10,237 nucleotides of DNA, taken from positions 1 to 10,237 of the forward strand of contig CALBGG010000008.1 of assembly GCA_937893605.1 (NCBI GenBank), read 5' to 3'. The notes below the pieces were generated by a model, which was not told the origin of the DNA, ran no database searches, and saw nothing but the letters and a program-made list of their open reading frames with translations. Both the position numbers and the translations under genes were made by a program. The stretch comes from an uncultured Clostridia bacterium (lineage in GTDB: Bacteria > Bacillota > Clostridia > Oscillospirales > Oscillospiraceae). Positions 6,118 to 10,237 of this stretch are shown here, piece by piece (positions within the stretch are counted from its first letter, which is position 1; every line of letters begins with the position of its first letter).

Positions 6118-7400
6118 AAAAAGTATCTCTCCGTGCGTTCTCCGCGCTTCTGATGGCTTTTCTTATCGTCATCGGACTTTTTGTGTATGTCGGCCGTTAT
6201 ATTAAAGACGGCGAGATGTGGGCGCTCTACTTCGATCAATCCACCTCCGGCAGCCAATATACGCTCACAGACCGCAACGGCACGGTGCTTGCCAAAATGG
6301 GCGGCGGCGAAAAAAGCTATGCGGAAAACGCAAATACGCGCATCGCCTGCTACCACGTTACAGGCGACTATACCGGCAATGTCGGTACAGGTGCTCTGAG
6401 CTCGTTTAAGCGTGAGCTCTCGGGCTTTAATCTCATAACCGGAATTGAGGAGCAGGAGGACGTTGACCTTCAGCTTACGATAGATGCGGACTTAAACCTT
6501 AAAGCTTATGAGGCTCTCAACGGCCGCAGCGGCGCCGTTATGGTCTATAACTATAAAACGGGCGAGGTGCTGTGTATGGTGTCGTCACCGTCAATAGATC
6601 CGCTTGACCCACCGGAAACGCTGCCGGACGGAGCGTATATCAACCGCTGTATAAGCGCATCGTTCACGCCCGGCTCGGTATTTAAGCTGGTAACGCTCAC
6701 GGCGGCACTTGAAAATATCGACAATATCTACCATCGCACATTCAGCTGCGCGGGCTCTGTAGACGTAAAGGGCGTAAAGATAAACTGCACTGGCGTGCAC
6801 GGTCAGCAGACCATCGAGCAGGCGCTTTCAAACTCCTGCAACTGCGCCTTTGCCGAGATATCGCTCGAGCTGGGCCCTGACATAATAGCGCAGTATGCCG
6901 AAAAGCTCGGCATAACGACCTCGCTTAAGCTTGACAGCATATCGACTCAGGCGGGAAATTACGATAAGGACAGCTCAATGAGCGCGTCCATGGCATGGTC
7001 GGGGATAGGCCAGTATAACGACCTTGTCTGTCCTTATGCCATGATGCGCCTTGCCGGAGCGTACGCAAACGGCGGAACCGTCGTCGAGCCCTCGCTTCTT
7101 GGTCAGTCGGGCAAAACGACGCAGCTGCTCTCGGCCGACACGGCTCAGAAGGTGGCGTCGATGATGAACTACAACGTTGTGTATCACTACGGGCAGGATC
7201 GTTTCCCGGGACTTAATATATCCGCAAAGACCGGCACGGCCGAGGTCGGCGACGGCAAGGCCGCGCACGGCTGGTTTGTCGGCTTCCTGAACGACGAGGA
7301 GCACCCCTACGCCTTTGCATGCATCGTAGAAAACGGCGGCAGCGGACTCGGAGCGGCCGGCGGAGTGATAAACACCGTTCTGCAAGCAGCGGTAAGCTGA
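6114..7400 (+). CDS. Penicillin-binding protein, class B-like transpeptidase
   Basis: This is a 428-residue D,D-transpeptidase that cross-links the strands made by the SEDS partner. Its ATG lies inside the stop codon of the FHA-RodA gene, preceded by GGAGGAGG. Residues 7-28 form the membrane anchor. About 35-120 is a short N-terminal region, and about 118-428 is the transpeptidase domain. Catalytic motifs are all present: SVFK (S188, K191), SCN (S241, N243) and KTG (K372-G374). The domain start 'DVDLQLTIDADLN...AYEAL' and the compact size resemble mycobacterial PbpA, which also sits beside RodA and FHA genes. It lacks the long dimerisation domain of PBP2/PBP3. The C-terminus is odd: the last two sense codons and the stop (GTA AGC TGA) overlap the end of an inverted-repeat element. 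Without that element the frame would continue Val-Ser-Lys-stop, so only one residue has been lost and activity should be intact. Confidence 0.94.
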   Translation: MKKVSLRAFSALLMAFLIVIGLFVYVGRYIKDGEMWALYFDQSTSGSQYTLTDRNGTVLAKMGGGEKSYAENANTRIACYHVTGDYTGNVGTGALSSFKRELSGFNLITGIEEQEDVDLQLTIDADLNLKAYEALNGRSGAVMVYNYKTGEVLCMVSSPSIDPLDPPETLPDGAYINRCISASFTPGSVFKLVTLTAALENIDNIYHRTFSCAGSVDVKGVKINCTGVHGQQTIEQALSNSCNCAFAEISLELGPDIIAQYAEKLGITTSLKLDSISTQAGNYDKDSSMSASMAWSGIGQYNDLVCPYAMMRLAGAYANGGTVVEPSLLGQSGKTTQLLSADTAQKVASMMNYNVVYHYGQDRFPGLNISAKTGTAEVGDGKAAHGWFVGFLNDEEHPYAFACIVENGGSGLGAAGGVINTVLQAAVS

Positions 7401-7420
7401 CGGGAGCTGAACACCTGCCG
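7393..7420 (+). repeat. Left terminal inverted repeat of the MITE-like element
   Basis: The sequence TAAGCTGACGGGAGC continues to 7420 and mirrors 7640-7667 with three differences, at the 16th, 21st and 25th bases. It covers the last codons of the PBP gene and supplies its TGA stop (7398-7400). Confidence 0.85.
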
Positions 7421-7434
7421 CCTGTCAGCTTTTT
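7394..7434 (+). terminator. Probable intrinsic terminator at the end of the PBP gene, formed by element sequence
   Basis: AAGCTGACGGG (7394-7404) pairs with CCTGTCAGCTT (7421-7431), with one G-T wobble, around a 16-base loop. T7430-T7434 form a five-base T-tract. The stem includes the PBP stop codon, so a ribosome reaching the stop would cover its left arm. This could reduce termination on translated mRNA and leave some read-through to the ABC-F gene. Confidence 0.55.
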
Positions 7435-7665
7435 AGGCGCGTTGAAGTACCTACATATGCACATAATGCGTCAGCCCGGTATCGAAGATGCCGACTATTT
7501 CAGTAAAACTGTCTGCTGACAGGTGCTTTGCAGTTTTGACAGAGCTGATTTTTGCTCGGGCAAGGCAAAGCCCGCAGGGAATACCGACGTATTTTCAAGG
7601 GCTTTAACGAGGCATGAGTGAAAATCAGCCTGCCAAAACCGGTAGGCGTTCGGCTCCCGTCAGCT
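7395..7665. mobile_element. MITE-like element with TA-flanked terminal inverted repeats (IS630/mariner type suspected)
   Basis: This 271-bp non-coding segment fills the gap between the PBP and ABC-F genes. Its ends form 28-bp inverted repeats including the flanking TA (7393-7420 and 7640-7667; 25 of 28 match; both begin TAAGCTGACGGGAGC when read inward). TA on both sides fits the target duplication of IS630/Tc1-mariner elements. Removing 7393-7665 (273 bp, 91 codons) restores ...GCG GTA AGC AAG TAA, a clean in-frame end for the PBP. No transposase is encoded, so it would need one in trans. The interior has more inverted repeats (7421-7429 with 7515-7523; 7544-7557 with 7616-7629). A structured RNA gene is the alternative reading. 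Confidence 0.62.
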
Positions 7666-7667
7666 TA
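7640..7667 (-). repeat. Right terminal inverted repeat of the MITE-like element
   Basis: The reverse complement reads TAAGCTGACGGGAGC and onward, matching the left end at 25 of 28 positions. It ends 24 bp before the ABC-F start codon, just short of the ribosome site. Confidence 0.85.
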
Positions 7668-7691
7668 AGCAAGTAATTTAGGAGAAACACG

Positions 7692-9569
7692 ATGACAGAC
7701 ATATCCGTCAAAGGACTTGTAAAGTCCTTTGAATTGGGTAAAAACATACTTGACGGGCTCAGCTTCGACATTGCCGAAGGTGAGCGCGTCGGCATTCTCG
7801 GGCACAACGGCTGCGGAAAAACGACGCTGTTTCGCATTTTAACGGGCGAGATAGACTACGACGAGGGCGCGGTAGCCATAGCCTCCGGCAAGCGCCTCGG
7901 GCTCATATCTCAGATCCCGGTCTACCCGGACGGTTGGACGACCGAGGATGTTTTGAAGGACGCGCACCGCGAGCTTTACGCCATAAGCGCGCGCCTGGAT
8001 GAACTCGCAAAAAGAATGGAGACCGACCAGTCGGACAAGCTCCTTTCGGAGTACGACAGGCTCTCGGCCGATTTTGCCCGTCTCGGCGGCTACGATATGG
8101 ACACCGACCGCAACCGTGTGGCAAACGGTCTGGATATCCCGCAGAGCATGCGCGAGCAGCCGTTTGATCAGCTCTCCGGCGGCGAGCGGACGAGGGTTAA
8201 CCTCGCTCGCCTCATTCTTGAAAAAACGGATATACTGCTGCTCGACGAGCCGACAAATCACCTTGACCTACGTGCGACGGAGTGGCTTGAGGACTATCTC
8301 CAGCATTTCAAGGGCACTGTGCTTTTAATAAGCCACGACCGCTATTTTATTGATAAGATAGCCCGGCGCTGCATTGAGATAAGCGAGGGCAAGGCCGAGT
8401 TTTACAGCGGAGGATACAGCTTTTATGTCGTCGAGCGGCAGAAGCGCTTTGAGGAAAAGCTCAGAAAATACGAAAAGGATCAGGCCAAGATAGAGCAGCT
8501 GACCCGCGCCGCCGAGCAGATGCACCTGTGGGCCTTCATGGGCAATGATAAGCTGCATAAGCGTGCGTTTTCAATGGAAAAACGCATAGCAAAGCTTGAG
8601 CAGACAGCAAAGCCGACCGAGGCAAAAAAGCTCTCTGCGAAATTCACCTCTGCCGATTTTCACGCCGACGAGGTGCTCGTGTTCCATGACGTATCCAAGG
8701 CCTTCGGAGCAAAAAAGCTCTTTGACGGGCTTGAGCTCACGGTCGCAGGCGGTGAGCGCATTGCGCTCATCGGCGATAACGGAACGGGGAAGAGCACGCT
8801 TGTAAAAATGATAATGCAGCAGGAGCAGCCTGACGAGGGATACATAAAATTCGGCCCATCCGTTCGACCGGCGTACCTGCCGCAGATAATACATTTTTCA
8901 AATGAGGAGCGCTCGCTTCTCGACACAATGCTGTACGACTGCCGCTGCCGGCCGCAGGAGGCACGCGACAGACTGGCGGCGTTCGGCTTTCGCGGCGAGG
9001 ATGTGCTCACGCCAGTCGGGGCTCTCTCCGGCGGCGAGAAGAGCAGACTCAAGCTTTGCATGCTTATGGGCAGCGATATAAATCTTCTCATCCTCGACGA
9101 GCCGACGAACCATTTGGATATCGCCAGCCGCGAATGGATGGAGGACGCCGTGTCGGACTATTCCGAAGCGCTGCTGTTTGTTTCGCACGACCGCTATTTT
9201 ATCGAAAAGTTCGCAACGCGCATTTGGTATCTCAACGACGGCAGTCTCCTCGACTATCGCGGAACATACGAGCAGATGCGCGAGTATCTCAAGCGTCAGG
9301 AGGTCTTCACGCGCACAGCCAAGGCAGAAGCAAAGTCTGCAAAACCCGAAAAACCGGCAAAAAAGTCGTCACCGAATAAGGAGAAACGCCTGGCAAAGCT
9401 CGAACGCGAGATCGCGGCGCTTGAAAAGCAGGTTGGCGAGATAGAGGCGCTTGAGCAGGAAAACGCAAGCGATTATCAAAAGCTCATGGAGCTCGGCGCA
9501 CAGAAGGAGGAGCTCAATGAAAAGCTCCTTGAAAAGTACGGTGAATGGGAGGAGCTGTCGGATGGATAA
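7692..9569 (+). CDS. ABC-F family ATPase (YdiF-like)
   Basis: This 625-residue soluble protein has two ABC ATPase domains in one chain and no membrane segments, so it is an ABC-F translation factor or ribosome-protection protein and not a transporter. Domain 1 has Walker A GHNGCGKTT (37-45), signature LSGGE (161-165) and Walker B ending ILLLDEPTNHLD (181-192). A charged helical linker spans about 245-315 (the P-site tRNA interaction motif region). Domain 2 has GDNGTGKST (361-369), LSGGE (445-449) and LLILDEPTNHLD (465-476). Residues about 545-620 are a Lys/Glu-rich coiled-coil tail, as in Bacillus YdiF or Uup. GGAG lies at 7681-7684, 7 bases before the ATG. Members bind the ribosomal E site and rescue stalled complexes; some confer antibiotic resistance. 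The sequence does not decide between housekeeping and resistance. It overlaps the next gene by 8 bp. Confidence 0.94.
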   Translation: MTDISVKGLVKSFELGKNILDGLSFDIAEGERVGILGHNGCGKTTLFRILTGEIDYDEGAVAIASGKRLGLISQIPVYPDGWTTEDVLKDAHRELYAISARLDELAKRMETDQSDKLLSEYDRLSADFARLGGYDMDTDRNRVANGLDIPQSMREQPFDQLSGGERTRVNLARLILEKTDILLLDEPTNHLDLRATEWLEDYLQHFKGTVLLISHDRYFIDKIARRCIEISEGKAEFYSGGYSFYVVERQKRFEEKLRKYEKDQAKIEQLTRAAEQMHLWAFMGNDKLHKRAFSMEKRIAKLEQTAKPTEAKKLSAKFTSADFHADEVLVFHDVSKAFGAKKLFDGLELTVAGGERIALIGDNGTGKSTLVKMIMQQEQPDEGYIKFGPSVRPAYLPQIIHFSNEERSLLDTMLYDCRCRPQEARDRLAAFGFRGEDVLTPVGALSGGEKSRLKLCMLMGSDINLLILDEPTNHLDIASREWMEDAVSDYSEALLFVSHDRYFIEKFATRIWYLNDGSLLDYRGTYEQMREYLKRQEVFTRTAKAEAKSAKPEKPAKKSSPNKEKRLAKLEREIAALEKQVGEIEALEQENASDYQKLMELGAQKEELNEKLLEKYGEWEELSDG

Positions 9570-10237
9570 AAGATTTATTCTGCCCGGAGCGCTGGCTCTC
9601 GCAGGGATCGTGCTGAGATTTTTCTTCACCGGCGTCGGTTATATTGCCTATGCGCTGTTTTTCGCGGCGGTGCTCGTTGCGATAATGCGCTTTTGCCCGA
9701 AGACTTGGATCAAGCGCACGGTGTGCGCGCTCACGGCGATGGGTCTTATATATCTTGCGATAGTCGAGGTGCCTATAGTCCGTGCCGCTTCCGGTGATGG
9801 GGACAGAGCGTATGACTATATAATCGTCCTCGGCGCTGCGGTGCACGGCGATACTCCATCGCTTTCGCTCGTCGAGCGCGTCAGGGCGGCGCGCGACTAT
9901 ATGAAGGCGCACCCGGACACGGTCGCGATAGTAAGCGGCGGTCAGGGTGATGATGAGAATATCAGCGAGGCAGAGGCCATGTCTGCGTGGCTTATCGAAA
10001 ACGGCATCGACAAAAGCCGCATCGTTTTGGAGGATAGGGCGACATCGACGCTTGAAAACCTCGAGTACAGCTTCGATATCATCCGCTCGCGCGGCGGCGA
10101 CCCGAATGATAATACCGCCGTTGTAACAAGCGAATACCACATATACAGGGCAAAGCTGCTGGCGCAGTCGCTTGATGTCAGCGTCGGCTCTGTGGCCGCG
10201 CACACGACCTATGCGCCGATCATGCTCAACTACTTTC
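9562..10237 (+). CDS. YdcF/DUF218 (SanA-like) membrane protein, cut by the window end
   Basis: The ATG at 9562 lies inside the end of the ABC-F gene (8-bp overlap), with GGGAGGAG at 9547-9554 as ribosome site. 225 codons are visible and the frame is open at the right edge. Residues about 5-72 hold two or three hydrophobic segments. From about 84 the DUF218 domain follows: YDYIIVLGAAV (start), SLSLVERVRAARDYM, VAIVSGGQGDDENISEAEAM, then IVLEDRATSTLENLEYS and VVTSEYHIYRAK. The conserved GG, SEA, E-x-x-S-T-x-E and SxxYHxxRA positions are all there. Relatives SanA and ElyC affect cell-envelope permeability and peptidoglycan or lipid-carrier metabolism in Escherichia coli; the enzymatic activity is unknown. 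Being downstream of RodA and PBP genes fits an envelope role. Confidence 0.88.
   Translation, partial: MDKRFILPGALALAGIVLRFFFTGVGYIAYALFFAAVLVAIMRFCPKTWIKRTVCALTAMGLIYLAIVEVPIVRAASGDGDRAYDYIIVLGAAVHGDTPSLSLVERVRAARDYMKAHPDTVAIVSGGQGDDENISEAEAMSAWLIENGIDKSRIVLEDRATSTLENLEYSFDIIRSRGGDPNDNTAVVTSEYHIYRAKLLAQSLDVSVGSVAAHTTYAPIMLNYF

Noticed and set aside
7614..7676. A 20-codon mini-ORF (MSENQPAKTG...) just before the ABC-F gene, which could be an attenuator leader peptide.
   Set aside because: The AGG before its ATG is only one base away and no other well-spaced ribosome site exists. It lies mostly in the inverted repeat and ends at what seems to be the former PBP stop codon, so its frame is explained by the insertion.
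7692..9569. ABC transporter ATPase exporting a drug.
   Set aside because: Twin ATPase domains in one chain, the inter-domain charged linker, the coiled-coil tail and the absence of membrane segments mark it as ABC-F; the adjacent membrane protein is a DUF218 protein, not a permease.

Overview
The window looks like chromosome of a low-to-moderate-GC Gram-positive bacterium, most likely a gut-type Clostridia (Oscillospiraceae-like). The signs are strong GGAGG ribosome sites, an SLH-anchored BspA-type surface protein, NusG-domain-II/Gx-transporter genes, a NifX/Mrp pair with Cys-rich ends, and an FHA-fused RodA/FtsW gene. Taxonomy is inferred from gene content only.

Layout. Positions 1-116 hold the last codons of hypA (hydrogenase nickel insertion), closed by an intrinsic terminator. 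The 275 bp that follow are AT-rich and carry two near-identical ~30-bp palindromic repeats in front of a secreted BspA-like leucine-rich-repeat protein with three SLH domains (392-2056). A symmetrical hairpin at 2079-2110 can terminate this gene and the minus-strand operon converging on it. That operon (4288 down to 2127) is NusG-domain-II protein, Gx-transporter/HepT-I-like membrane protein, Mrp/NBP35 iron-sulfur carrier ATPase, then a NifX-like protein with a Cys/His-rich tail. Two of its three junctions overlap. Between 4289 and 4398 lie two good divergent sigma-A promoters whose -35 hexamers overlap. The plus-strand one drives an FHA-RodA/FtsW glycosyltransferase (TTG start, 4399-6117) and a class B-like penicillin-binding protein (6114-7400, ATGA overlap). 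An ABC-F ATPase (7692-9569) and a YdcF/DUF218 membrane protein (9562 to the window end) follow.

The most unusual segment is the 290-bp gap between the PBP and ABC-F genes. It has 28-bp terminal inverted repeats (25/28 matching), each ending in TA, as in an IS630/Tc1-mariner-type MITE. Removing the element with one TA rejoins the reading frame so that the PBP ends one residue later at the TAA at 7674-7676, only 15 bp before the ABC-F start. The element therefore seems to have landed in the last codons of the PBP gene, supplied its present stop codon, and split an older tight operon with a hairpin-plus-T-tract. The same segment folds on the plus strand into a three-way-junction-like RNA whose non-Watson-Crick pairs are nearly all G-U in that orientation, so an RNA role is also possible.

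Functionally, the plus-strand block is a cell-envelope unit (peptidoglycan polymerase plus transpeptidase, with phosphothreonine sensing through FHA, and a YdcF-type envelope protein) together with a ribosome-associated ABC-F factor. The minus-strand block joins iron-sulfur handling with a membrane module of uncertain substrate.
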